The notes beneath the pieces are model-generated. The model saw only the letters and a program-made list of their open reading frames with translations, was not told the DNA's origin and ran no database searches. Shown in pieces: positions 44,115 to 56,993 of a DNA stretch of 64,000 nucleotides (position 1 is the first letter of the stretch; each line of letters begins with the position of its first letter). A program made the translations under genes and the position numbers. Source of the DNA: Acanthosoma haemorrhoidale (lineage: Eukaryota > Arthropoda > Insecta > Hemiptera > Acanthosomatidae); NCBI GenBank assembly GCA_930367205.1, contig OV884011.1, forward strand, positions 39,879,754-39,943,753, read 5' to 3'.

Positions 44115-44937
44115 AAAGAAACCAAGTTGCTAGCGTTAGCGTAATTCTTTTATGATTTTAATTTCTTTTATGTTGGATGGCTAAAATTCCAAATTTTCCA
44201 AACTAGCCGAGTTATGGCAATATGATCATTAAACAGCATAAAAACCTAATTGTAGTTTATTTTCTGTTAACCGGCTTGTGAGTTAATTTGTCATACAGGG
44301 TTTTGTCTGTAGACGACATATCAATAACACTTAAACACGTGTTTTTGATTGTAAGTCTTCTGTTTCCCCGGTTGTTCACCTTGTTCTTCCAAGATCTCTT
44401 ACTTTATATTCAGTAGGCCTTCAAAGAATTTTGCCTATCTATATGTATAAGACACCCCTGCCCCACCAAGTGGTGTCATATTCCTGTACTCCGGCTGAGT
44501 AAATAGTATGTGGCTGAGTCTCGATTGGTTGATGTTAAGAAACCTTAAAAAGATGACCGAGTGATGCAGTTCACCCTTGGGATTGCGCTAGTGGGAAAAT
44601 CTAACTGTCTGTTGCCATCGATGGGGGAAGGTTAGAGAAGACAACAACATAATGTTACCAGAAAAGCAGTAAAAAGACCTTTAATTAACCTTTGACGTTG
44701 GCGAAGCTATTTACAAATTAAGTACGCTTAATTTAAAGAACTGTATTATTTTCATCGAAATATTAATCAGAAGATATAACCTTTCCAATGTTTATGTTGT
44801 TTTTATTTAATATTTTTTGTAAAGCTTCACAATGAAATAAACGTAAAATTCAAACCAACAATGCGAGCTTGTTTGGAAATAAATAAATCATTGGAAGACA
44901 GGACAATTAATTCACTTCACAATAAATTTATTAATAC

Positions 44938-44943
44938 TTTATT
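44938..44943 (-). terminator. Polyadenylation signal of the protease gene
   Basis: AATAAA on the minus strand, about 90 bases beyond the stop codon. Confidence 0.5.
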
Positions 44944-45032
44944 CATTTAATAATAGCTAATATTATATAATTTAACTTTTCTCAGAAATTATCATTGTTA
45001 TTCAAGTTAATGAAATTATTATTTAGGTCCGA

Positions 45033-48000
45033 TCATACTTTGTGGCAGCCGGGGTCTGAAAAAAAAATACAATAGGTCAAATCAATGGCATTTTCAGATT
45101 TGCTAATAATTATTTAAATGACATATTACATTGTATATGAATTTTATACGATTTGTATTGTTGGTGTTGAACATTTCAATTTTTTAATATTTTCTGCTTA
45201 CTGGTAATACTTACGGTGCATTGTGTCTCGGATCCAAGGTATGAATGTTGAAACGTCTGTAAGGACTGTCGGCACGTTGGGGTCACAATTGTGGGAACCA
45301 AACGATACCAAACCAACGAGAGTATACCTGTTGGTCTCTTGGTCCAACCAAACTACCGGTCCTCCAGAATCACCCTGGAAACGATGGAAAATCATACTTT
45401 ATTCATATAAATAATAATTTAAATGGAGCCTCATTTTTTTTGTATGAATTTAAAATAATATGAGTAAATTTAGAAGGTATGACGATGATAAGCCTGTAAT
45501 TTGAATTTTTTTGCCGTTTAAAAACAAGTCCCCTTTTATAGAATCCAGTGAGAGAGAATGATAAAGCCACTGGGCGTTCAGGCCTTTAGTGCCACTTATG
45601 AGAGTACAGAACTGCAATTAACAAGTTTAATTTCAACGCTTTTTGGTTACATTCCGAGTTAAATTCTGAAGATGGAAAGTTTGAAGTGAGTTGTTATGAA
45701 CAATTACTATCCGATATCCAGGAGTAACGGGGTGTATGGGCTTTCTTCTTGTACATTTAAATTAATGATTTCTAGTTTAATTTCAACCCTTTCTGGTTAC
45801 ATTCCGAGTGAAGCAAGCAGATTTTGTGGGGTGCATATTTGCATTCTTCTTCAACACAATGATGGAAACTCTAAATTAATATCTCTTCTAAAGAGGTTTC
45901 TGGCAACTTATTTCAAGTTTTCTGTAGGTTATTTTCATTTTTCCCAGTGACAAATGGATTACACTCTCCACATTCTATTTGTGTGTTTATGTTTCTATAA
46001 GATGCACCTTGTTCCTCCTATTTAATATTCTCCTTAATTTTCCGTGAAATGTCCGAAGTATGGGCATTATTTTGGTTGTATGGTAAGTATGGTGCTCTAT
46101 TTTTTTATTAACATCTGGCATGTTCCTTGTCAACTTTTATTATTTCATTTAAACTCTCTATTTCTTTTTATAATATTATGTGATATTTCTTTATCATATC
46201 CATTTACAATTGCTATCCATTTTAAAAATGTAATTCCTTTTATACGTTATAAAACTGAAAACTATCCACTCTATTAATGGGTAAATGTAATATTACCATT
46301 TTATGTTAGTAGCAGTGGAAAGAAGTATCAATGGCAATGTCAGTTGTAGATAGTTTTCCTAAAATATCAAAATCGTATCTTCCCTCCTTTATATTGATAG
46401 TGACGCCATAAATCATTAAATGATTATCAATTATCATGAATCAGTAATAATTATTTATTACCTGACCTCATTAATCAACCTCGTAGGTAAATGTTCATAT
46501 TTTAAAAATAAAACTTGAAATAAATAATCTCTATAATTTGAATGTAAGAGAGTAAATACCATTCACATCACGTCCGCCCCACCACCCCTCAGTGTGAGAA
46601 GTAATAGATTGGAGGTTGACTATTTAGTCAGTCACCTGAACAATCGCTAATGTTTATAATAGAAAATTTTAATTTATTAATAAAATGTTTACCATATAAA
46701 TGTTGTGAATTATTGTATAGGCTAATATTTGTTTATATTTTATTACATATGAAATCAAAAAAGTCAATTTTTATTTATTTTTTTAAACTTTAAGATTTGA
46801 ACTCTTTTTTTCTGCATTGAAATATGCTGCCATGAACTTAATCGTGCTTATGTTCTGTATTGTGGCATTTAAAAATCGCCGCAAGTCTGCAATAAAATGT
46901 AATTTTAGTTTGGGAAAACACTTTTTATCATTTATTAATAAAACAACTGTCATTAGCCATATACATATATTAAAATTATTATTTTATCTTGGCAAAAGTT
47001 TTGAGTATTATATGACATTTTCGGCACAGAAAAGAACTTGAAAACCCGAGAGTAATGGTTAAATCCATTCACTGAAATAGTTATCGTAGTATTTGTTATT
47101 GTATTAGTAAACTATAAAATATTATTAAGATACTATATTATTATTATTTAAATGAATTAATAGAATATTAGTACTACTTATTTATGCAAGGATCATGTGA
47201 GTTTTGAACTCTTCGGCGTATATAGTGTAAACTATAACACCTGTAGATTAAAGTACTACATAGCTCACTCACAAAGCATCCTCCTTTTCCCGGAGCTTTT
47301 ATGCACAACTGTGTCTGAGGAGATGCAAGTCCAGGGTGGTACTTCTTGCATTCGTCGTACGGGACAATTTTGACGTCAGCTTGCATAAGATGGTTGGTAG
47401 GTGGTTTGTTGCCACCCTGCATACCCCAGCCTGTAGACAATAGTAAAGTAGCAATCCAGAACAAAAACACTTGAAATTTTTTACTCCGATTAATGGTATT
47501 AAACGATCTTCATGACACAGTCTAGGTACTTGATACAAATATTCCATGAAATAGTAAAGTTATACGTTACCTAAAATTTTGACCCACTGGTTATCCAGGT
47601 TTAGTTTCCTAGTGGGCAGACAAATTGGGCTGACTGTAGAACTGAATGTGATCGGCCAGGCGAAGACCAAGAGCGAAATATCGTTGAGGGCCCTAGATGG
47701 CTCATACCTATGGGGGCTGAAGCCTTTTAGGGGTACGATAAGACCACCTAATAAGTCCAAGTTAATTCTCAATTAATATAAATATCATATGAAAGTAAAA
47801 ATTAAAAGTATAGGGTAAGTGTTAAGATCAAGTGTTTGTCTGGCTGAATACCCATAATAACACCCTATTCTCAATATTGAAATCATAATTGAACAATAAA
47901 TCCTCTGTTACCCATTCCGAAGTTTGGAATAAGTTCTTAACTCTACTCAACAATAAAACCATCACACAGAGCCATCAACATTACCAGATTTATTGTATGC

Positions 48001-49977
48001 ATTGAACATGTACTGACCCTTTGAAATGTCCGACGTGCCTGCTTTTATACTCATGGGTACCTTGGCATCGGTGCAGTGGGCAGCTGTTATGCCAATCCAC
48101 TCTGTGAGGATGGTGGCTCCACACACTTGTTGGTGTCCTTCGTTCTTTATCAAGCTTACAATCCATGGGTACTCGTTCGCCGGAACCTTACTCCCTCCTA
48201 CCACCTTTCCTTTCTGCAATAGAAAGCGGAAATGGTCTAAACTTTCCAAGACTCAATTTTATTGTTAGGCAGTCCATTAAAGCCATTTCGGAGAGAATCA
48301 CTAGAAAATTTTTTTTGTTATAATCAAACAGCTACTTGCCAAGCATAAAGGAGGTTGACCTACTTATCAAACAGTTATGAACAATGGCTTGTTTTAGCAC
48401 TATTTTGCCTAATTTTATTTGTTTGAAAGGCTATTTTCCATGCCAATATAATTCAACAATCAAAGTAGTGATTTATTTTTTGCTGACAGTACTTATTCAC
48501 GATAATGTTTTGACGGTCATTAAAAAAAAATTTATGAAGCTCAAAATAAGAAAATTTATTCTATCAAAGTCCCCGGCATTCTCAGCAATAGTTTTAGAAA
48601 AAATAGAAACATTAGCAGCATTAGTAACAATAGTAACCCCCCCCCCCCCGATAGCTAAATCGTCTACACTTACTTCTATTGGAACATAATTTAGCCAAAG
48701 TTGACCAAGTAAAGTAGGATCAAATTGCAACATGGCAAAGCGGCATCCAGAAAGGTTTAATGTCATATATTCGCTTAATTGAAAGAAAAGTTAAAAAATA
48801 CCCTTTTCGCCCAAAGAAGTGAAAAGAGATTAAAGAAGAGAATAAACCCCTCACCTAGGTAAGATAGAAAGAAGTTGGATAAGAGGGTTTGGGGTTAAAA
48901 AGAAAAGGAGTAGGAAACTCCATTTCACTAATAAAATACTTATAAAGTACTAATAAAAATTTCCATCCAGACCTTGCTCCTGAAAATAACACAAAGATAC
49001 GAAAAAGTTTGCCTAGCTGACATAAAACAAATAGTTTGTCTCCCATAACTAACCAATAACAGCAATGGGACTATTTACATGGATGATGAATTAAAATGAA
49101 CCAGCAGGATATTGAACAAACATTAATAATTAATAGAAGTTTTTTAACAGTAACGAAGTATGTTAAGATAAAACATGCAGCAGTTAATACTGTCAACAAA
49201 TAAAAATTAAAGGGTCCATGGATAGATTAAATTAGAGGAATAGTAATAATAATAATTATGATGATGAAAAAATACAACGTATAAATTAGATTATGAATAA
49301 TTATGTCGAAGAGAGGTGAGAGAATCTAGTAACATTTGGTTTCAATGAGCGGAGGTGGCAAAGATTATTGGTAGACATGGAGTTTGACAGATTCGAGTAA
49401 GAAAAAACACCCAAAAGATACTGCTCTAGGTCGGAAGGAGGAGGAGCCTTATACCCCCCCCCCCATAAGGCGAATTGACACGATCTGGTTTTAAAGCTGA
49501 CTTGACCTGGAGAAGATTGTAAGATGTAGATTTTTAGTCATAGGCGCTGGTATGTAAGGAAGTATTAGTGACGAGAAGAAGGTTCTGCTATCCTAACTGA
49601 GTGCACAGTCTCTGGAGATCCACTGAATAAACTATAAGAATTAACCCATCAAGTGCTTTAACTGAGGCTCCGAATCCTTGGAGAGGTCCACTACGCATCT
49701 GTAATTAAAATGCATGAAGACAAGAGTAGCGATTGGGAACGATAGATGTGAAAAAAATTAATATCGTTTTATCTAAAAACAAATTATTCAATACAACGTC
49801 TGAACATATAATATTTAAAATGATAACAGAACTTACCTTTGTCACTCCACAGGGGCACGATGTAGTCTTTTGGGGTTGGAACGCTCTTATCTTTGCATTA
49901 TTTGAGCTAAATCTTACTGCGGTACAGTACGCCAAGCAAACGCAGGCCAGCAGAAATGTTTCTTTCCAGGGAGGCAT
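45033..49977 (-). CDS. Chymotrypsin-fold serine protease (295 aa, 6 coding exons)
   Basis: Exons (minus): 49977-49837, 48213-47985, 47747-47571, 47430-47273, 45374-45215, 45055-45033. All have GT-AG borders and consistent phases (0, 1, 1, 0, 1); total 888 bp. Residues 1-20 are a signal peptide. A pro-segment holds CPCG (41-44); activation would follow Lys50 to release VVGG. The catalytic triad is His93 (TAAHC), Asp146 (LNDISLL) and Ser238 (GDSGGP). The usual disulfide cysteines around His, 168-182 and 191-220 are present. The S1 pocket is unusual: Gly where trypsin has Asp189, Gly at 216 and Thr near 226, so trypsin specificity is unlikely and chymotrypsin- or elastase-like cleavage more likely. 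CxCG pro-segments are known from hemipteran secreted proteases. It is probably a secreted digestive, salivary or hemolymph enzyme. The last exon (a Cys-bearing tail of seven residues) could be replaced by read-through to a stop at 45198. Confidence 0.85.
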
Positions 49978-50778
49978 CTGAAACGACAAAGGACTATAGT
50001 GGGCATTTAGTATGTTCAATATGTATGCTAGGCTTTTAATAACTTTATTAACTTAATTTTACTGTTCAGGGGAATAACAATGGATAGAACTGCATTGTAA
50101 GACCTATACTACACTTGATGAAAATCATCTTGCCCTAAGTGAGTTTTTAGAGGTGTGTGATTCATTTTATTAGTTCAAACCCGCAACCAGCAATAATACT
50201 TTTAATAGTTTTATTTTAAATTAAAAAAAATAATAAAACTTTTTTGAAAGTTTTATTCCTTATTTAGAGACATGCAATTAATTTAGACGCATATAAAATT
50301 ACTTTGAGGCCGGTTAGACATTCCAAATTACATACCCAAAAGAAGGTACAAACATACTTTACTTGACAAGAGTATATTGGCTGAGTTCTATGCTTTTATT
50401 GTTATAGGTCTTGATAAATTAAAAACGAATAAGCAAATCCAGCACATATATTGGTTATATTAAAGATTAATCTGAAAAAATAATGGGTTTATAAATACCA
50501 AATTATTATATTTAAAAGGTTAATAAAACAGGCAAGTAATAGAGAAAAAAACCGAGCCGTTCAATATTAAATTCATGGTATAACAATAAAAATTTCCATG
50601 GGAATACTCCCGTTTTACCCGAAATCAATATTTATTATCTCCGAATAATCGAGTAATTCTAATTAATATCAAACATTATTATTAAAGTTCACATATGAAA
50701 TTATAATCAATTAACACAACAAATAGGATTAATAAGTATATACTCGTATCTACTCCTAGAAAAAAATTGTCAGCTCAC

Positions 50779-50835
50779 CCTTGACAAGGTTCAACCTAGA
50801 AGTACATTTAGCTAATAACGACAGACAGATTTATA
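50779..50835 (-). promoter_or_regulatory. Putative promoter and 5' UTR exon of the protease
   Basis: On the minus strand TATAAA (50835-50830) is followed by an exon-like stretch ending at a G|GTGAGC donor (50779). The coding exon at 49977 begins directly after an AG (TCGTTTCAG), which implies an upstream untranslated exon. The start site near 50805 is inferred from spacing only. Confidence 0.4.
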
Positions 50836-51147
50836 CTGTTATATAATGAATGTTTACACTCTTAAACAAACAAAAACTTCATTAGCTGTGCCAACGGAGC
50901 GCAAACATCGAGAGGCTGGCTGGGCTCTGAGTAGAATGTTTGTGGTCCAACGTCACTGAGTGGGTAACGGATTCTCCTCACTCATTTCTTTCAATCATTT
51001 ATAAATATGTCATACAAATCTTAAAGAAATTAAACAGCTAAACAGCAAAATGAAAAAAACAAATAAAAATGCACAGCTAGTGTTGTATAGACTCATTGAT
51101 CATTCCCATCAACAACGACACATCAACTGCACCTCTACCTTCACCCT

Positions 51148-54100
51148 TGTTGAGAAATAAATTAATTAATGTTTATGTAAGGTGATGGTACGTGGCAGCA
51201 CTGTCCGTATTTGTATTGCGGTAGACTGTTATGCGCAATCCCCGTTTTAATTCCCCACAGGTTTTAATGTAAGGTCTTGTACATTATATAAAATAAAACT
51301 TTATCTCGTTTCTCTAAAGCCTGGTTTATTAAGATCCACCCACTGGTTATGGACCCAGAACCCAGGACTAAAAAATTAAACAAGACGTGAGAATTAAAAA
51401 CAAGTCGCGTGTGCGAGTAAAACAAAATTTTAAATCCCAGACGTGTCAAGTGGTTAAGTATTTAATTGACTTAAAAAAGAATAAACCATAAACTACACTT
51501 TAACCTGTGGGAAAATCAATAAAACTGTTGATTGTGTTTAAGGCCGCGGAACTCAACGACCAACTAACTTCCACCGGTTCATCCAATCATGCGAAAGCTT
51601 AAAAGGTTTTGTATCTTTGGCAGGTAAGAAGAACATTATGTACTTTCTGAGTTCTAAAACGGCAAAAACTGCGTACAGTCAATTATGTGAAATTTATGAG
51701 CAAAATAAGAAAAGCAACTAGTTAAAATATTTCTTAAATTTTAAAATCAGTAATGTTTCTGATGGCACTGCGACATCACAAAACCATGAAACCAGATTGA
51801 AATCTTTGGATCACGGCATGTGCAGCGGTGGCATGATAATTGAGAAAATATTATTATCATTCCCAGAACAGTTGCGATACTTCGAAACCAAATAGCAATC
51901 GACTTCTAAATCTGACAAATTTAACAGCTCGTTTGATGGTGGAAGAACAAAGAAGTGAACAAAACTCAAAGGATGTTGCGTTTAAAACAACAATCATTTG
52001 TTTCAAGTGTAAACAATCGGGACACATATTCAAAAACCCTGACAAAAAGTAGGATTCTCAATGTATATTGTAAAAAGACATGCCTCCAGTAGATGTTTTT
52101 TCATAGATAAACATCCTGAGAAATACCTTGATAAGATAAACCCTCAAAGATATAATAATAGATTAGTTAAGCAAGGAAAATCATTAGTAGCGTTCTTATC
52201 ACATGATAATCATCGGATTGGACAACAAGTTAAATCCATCACAGATGCAGGTGCATTATCTCATATGACAAATGATAAGACATTGTTCTCAAATAAACGT
52301 ATCACTTCATCAGGTATCACCGTAGCCACAACTGATGGTCAAATGACACTTTGATTGAGGGTTTCAACTCAGAGACGTTTTATATGTATCAGATCTTGCT
52401 ATGAATCTAATTTAAGTAATAAAATGGTGGTGGAATTGTAAATTTTCATCAGGAAAGCGTTGAGATAGTGAAAGATAAATTCCGTATTCGAGGAAAAAAG
52501 AATTCTGAAGGGTTATTTGAAATTAATTTGCCACTTTCAAATATTAGTATTTCTCGCATTGCTCAATACTGTACAACTGTAGAACTATAGCATCGTAAAC
52601 TTGGACACCTTGGACTCAAACACATGGAAAAGCCAACGATCTATGCATAAACTCAAAATACTTTAAAGCCGAATCTCAGTGTGAAATATGTTCCTATTCC
52701 AAACAAAACATTATTAATTTTTCAATAGAAAGGACAAGAGCATCTAGAAATAGGGCTTACACTAGAAACGACAAGGGACAATTACAAGAATTTTGTTACT
52801 CTTTTGGACCACTACACTCATTTTCTCTACGTTTACATACTGAGTGAGAAATCTGAACTGTTTGACGCAATCAAAACGTACACAGCAGAAGTTGGAGCGA
52901 GCTAGGACCTGAAATTTCAACAAATGCTGTGGAAAACAGGTCAAATCATTTGAAAGCTAACCTCCCTACACTCCTCAATTTAACAGAAAGTCAAGACGCA
53001 TTACTAGAATATCACTTGAAAAAGTAAGAGCTTTGCTTTTTGATTCAGGGTTACCCAATGAAATGTGGACTGAAGATCAAGATCCTCTATCTCCGCTGCT
53101 ACATATTTGTTAAATAGAAGCCCAACGCAGAAATTGACCAAAAAGTCTCTTTTTGAAATGTGATTCAATAAAAATCTTGATCTGTCAAGATTACATATTT
53201 TTGGAAGTGAAGCTTAAATACAAACCTTGACTCAACGCTCAAAACTAAAATCAAAGATAATTACAAATTCAAGAATAAGAATATTTTAAGTAATAGGTTG
53301 GTTTCTGAAATAAAACAAGATGGAAGATACAGATTTGTTGTTCGTGGATGTGAAAGAAAACAAGGTATTGACTTTGATGAAATATAAAATCCAGGTTTTT
53401 TTTTTATGAGTCCTTAAGCATTTTACTTGCTAATGCTATGACAAGCAATCTTTATATTATAAAATTTTATGTTTAAACTGCATTCCTGATTGGTAACCTA
53501 GAAGAAGAAGAAGAAGAATGTTGGTACTTACCGGAAGGATTTGAAGAAAACTCCAAAGTCTAGCTCCAATCAGTTGGAATAAAGCTTTGCCTGATTTTGT
53601 AAAAAAGAGGTTTTTACACAGGTTTATCATCTCTTAAAACAGATATATGCATTCACTTAAATAAGAAAAGATCCGTTCTGTTGGCCATATAAGTTGCTGA
53701 TGGAGTTGTAACCGTTAATGGCATTACAAGGTTGAATCAACTTCTTGAACTCTTCAGCTAGGAATTTGAAATTACCATAGAAGACCAACCTACTTATTTT
53801 TGGGAATTGATTTGGAATTTTGGATCAAACAGGCTATTCGGAACAAATATCAACATGTTACGGTATGGAAGAATCCAAATGTGCACCTACACCAATAGGC
53901 CCTCGACGTCAATAGAATGAGAACACTGAAGAAAGAATAAAATTTCCTCTCCGGGAAACAGGACTGCTTGGACAGCCAAAACAATACTTGACATAGGTTT
54001 TGTTACTGGTTACAGTGGTTGACACGTCGAAAATCCATCAAATCAAGAGTTTGCCAATCTAAAAAGAACTATGAAATATATTAAAGGAAACCTGAATACA

Positions 54101-54805
54101 GGCATATCGTATCAAAAGGACAGTCCATCTAAGATTGTGGTCTATTTTAACTATGTGTGACACGAACAAGCCCTACTGGTTTCACAATATTCTACAATGG
54201 TGATCATATATGCTGGCGGTCCAGAAGACAATCAATTGTGGCATTAAGCAGCACAGAGGCTGACTTAATAAGTGCTGCGGAATGTTGTAAAGTGATATGA
54301 AATAGTGATCACAGAATTCACCAAGAGTGTAGCGATTGCAAAAATGTTCATTGTTAACTGGAGTGCACTAGATATAATCAAAAAGTGTGTTATTAATAAG
54401 CGAAGCAAACATAGAGTATATCATTTCCTTAGAGATGTATATGTCCAAAAAATTGTAAATTTTTAATATCGTCCTACTGAAGAACAAATTTATGATTTGA
54501 TTTCAAAACTATTAAACAATAACAGGTTTGATTATTTAAAATCAAAATTAATTATAATTAAAAATTATAATTAAAAATTTAGTAGGTGTGTTGAGGAATA
54601 AATTATTTATATCAATTAATGTTTATGTGAGCCAGTGCTTCGTGGAAACAATGTCAGTATTTGTATTGCGGTAGACTGATACCTTCTATCTGCCATCTCC
54701 TTTTTAATACCCACATATGTTAATGTAAGACTATGTTCGTGTTGTTCATTATCTAAAATAAAACCTTATCTTGTTTCTCTAAAGCCTGGCCTATTAAGAT
54801 TCACC
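51148..54805 (+). mobile_element. Decayed Copia-type LTR element
   Basis: LTRs at 51148-51341 and 54589-54805 start TGTTGAG and share GTATTTGTATTGCGGTAGAC and CTTATCT(C/T)GTTTCTCTAAAGC. The 5' LTR is followed by TGGTTATGGACCCAG, the internal initiator-tRNA-Met primer site characteristic of Copia elements. The LTRs differ by many substitutions and indels, so the insertion is old. Confidence 0.8.
51540..54480 (+). pseudogene. Decayed Copia polyprotein
   Basis: In plus-strand order: a zinc knuckle with the last Cys lost (CFKCKQSGH, about 51990), a protease-like TDAGALSHMTNDK (about 52245), an integrase zinc-binding HRKLGHLGLKH (about 52590) with core fragments to about 53200, RT fragments (about 53300-53900), and the RNase H motif SRRQSIVALSSTEADLISA (about 54225). 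Many stops and frameshifts. Confidence 0.75.
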
Positions 54806-55277
54806 ACTTCAACGCATCCTAATCATGTTCATACTGGTTAACATACTTGTTTTTTTATAAATAACACTTATTTTTTATTTTATTTGTTTAACATCCAAAT
54901 ACATTTTAACACTGTGAAATAACACAATATAATTACTTTCTAAATCTGCAGGACAACTAGGCTGTCTGTGTAGGTTAGTTTATGAATAATCTTTTATACC
55001 CTCCACCAAATATATTTTATTCAACGAGCGCTTTCGACAACTCTACATTGTCTTCTTCGGGCTTGGCAATTCTACACTCTTCCATCTTGGCAAACTGTGA
55101 GGACTCGACTTGCGATATTATTAAGGTATTTTGGAGTTGATTGAAAGAGGTGACTTTCATATTTTTCAGGCTAAGCAAAATATTTTTTATTTAATATACA
55201 AAATATTAAATTGCAATGTGCCAATAGCGGGCAAGTAAGGTATATCCTTGCTTTGCTCACTCAGCCAAGATAAGATA

Positions 55278-55882
55278 AAGTTTTGTTTTTTTTTTGTTTT
55301 TTTTATCCCGAAGCTCTCTAGGTCGAATTTAGGATGTGGGAAAAATATAAAATATTTGGAGTGAAAGGAACCTTGTACTAGGAGTACCTGCTTGAAGGTG
55401 GTGTGAGAGGAGTTAGGAATGTGGGAATCCTCGGTGGAGGTTGGTTAAGTCAGTATAGTAGTGAGAGTCTACCGGTGGCTGGGCCTAGAGTCTCTCTAGG
55501 CATGTAGTGTGGTCGTTGTTAGTCTGATGTCATAGTGAGCCCCCTTAGAGGCTTGTTGTCAGTGGGTCAGTGTAGTGATGTCTACCATTTCCTCTGCTCT
55601 GCCCGATCTTGCGAGTTGCCATCGTGCCGGTAGCGGTGGTGGTGTCATGTCTCGGAAGAACGGGTTGAGACTGTGCCTCATCGAGTCGAAGAATTTGATG
55701 TGTCTTCGTCTGATGGCCTCGGTGATGGTGGGGAGCTCAAATTTTTCGTGCATGTCGGATGCCTTCATGTCGCGAAAAGGAGTGTGCCACAGTGCCGTTC
55801 TCAGGATGTTATTCTGAAAGCTCTGGAGGCTGGTGATGGTGCTGGTATGTAAAAATCGAAATAGTGGTGTCCCAAACAGTAG
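55278..55882 (-). mobile_element. 5'-truncated Jockey-like LINE insertion
   Basis: A 10-bp target duplication AGATAAAGTT lies at 55268-55277 and 55883-55892. The plus strand starts with a T-rich run (the element's A tail), then a 3' UTR. The end of ORF2 is at 55559-55850, with LPTITEAIRRRHIKFFDSMR and PPLPARW motifs typical of Jockey-clade C-termini. Confidence 0.8.
55559..55855 (-). pseudogene. C-terminal fragment of Jockey-like ORF2
   Basis: About 98 codons from LFRFLHTSTITSLQSFQNN through the MRHS and RW motifs to a natural stop. It lacks everything upstream because of 5' truncation. Confidence 0.75.
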
Positions 55883-56074
55883 AGATAAAGTTATTAAAAA
55901 CTCACGTTAAATCTCATCGCGTTAAATCCTCATCGTCGAGGATAGACGATATTATTTATTCACAAGCCTATAAAATTCAGCTCCAAATTAACTAAAGATT
56001 GTGTAAGGTTATGTACCACAAAACGATTACTTCACCACCGCATGCAATTTTAACTTCGATAAAAATCTAACAAC

Positions 56075-56340
56075 AGCCTTTATTGCGATAAAAATACAAT
56101 CTGCCTTATTGATTAATAATACGTAATTGTGTTCAATGATCTCATTAATACAATATTTACAAACAGCTTAGAGATCTCCCAATTCCCCATGGTTGTCACT
56201 TCCCTCGCATGCGAGGGAATAAATGGAGTCTTGGGAAGTCCCCCCACATTCCTCTATTAGCTACGATACCGGATACGAGTCTGGAGGCTGACCAAGAGCC
56301 CGAGAGCCACACACGATACGCTCATGGTATGATTGGAGAA
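56075..56340 (-). mobile_element. R1-like LINE 3' fragment
   Basis: Aligns with 27929-28165: CTTTATTG, ACAATCTG, ATTTACAAACAGC, CCTCGCATGCGA and TCTTGGGAAGTCCCCC occur in the same order. The protein-level motif ACEGSDNH is conserved with an internal stop. Confidence 0.6.
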
Positions 56341-56625
56341 ACTGACTATTGTTGACTCACTGGACTGACCACTGTCACGTATTTATAGCAGGTCACGAGG
56401 CCACTGCCGCTTTAGTATCCGAGGAGGATTATAGGGATGTATGGCGCAGTATAATGACTGTGCTAGGGGATGAGGGTGATTGGGTAGGTTTCGATGAAAT
56501 TTCATGGACTTGGAAGGATAGAGGAAGAGGGATAGCATTTATATTTATAGCCACACATATGCATCAGAATTGAACCCAAACGTCAATTTTGTATGGTATT
56601 AAACATAATTTGGCTGTCCTGAACT

Positions 56626-56633
56626 ATTTAAAC

Positions 56634-56665
<32 letters not shown>

Positions 56666-56937
56666 CTAAGCTCTCTAACTTATAAAAATAGGAATGTGGG
56701 AAAAATAAGGAAAATTATTTTTGGCTGGAAAGTGCCTTTCACTAAGGGGAGACCCCTATTTGAAGGATGTATGAGAAGGATATGGGGTGTGGAATGCCTA
56801 GAAAGGCGGATGGAGTCAGGAAGTGAGAGTCTACCAAGGATTAAGCCTAGGGGTGCCTAGGCGATGGTTTGTTGTAGGCCTGGCCGGCTGCCCCGCCAGG
56901 GGCCTGAGTGAGTCGGCCTAATCGGCCGGATTTAAAC

Positions 56938-56993
<56 letters not shown>

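Noticed and set aside
48384..48766. Overlapping frames on both strands near a C13 run
   Set aside because: Lie in an intron of the protease; the longer frame depends on the homopolymer and shows no motif.
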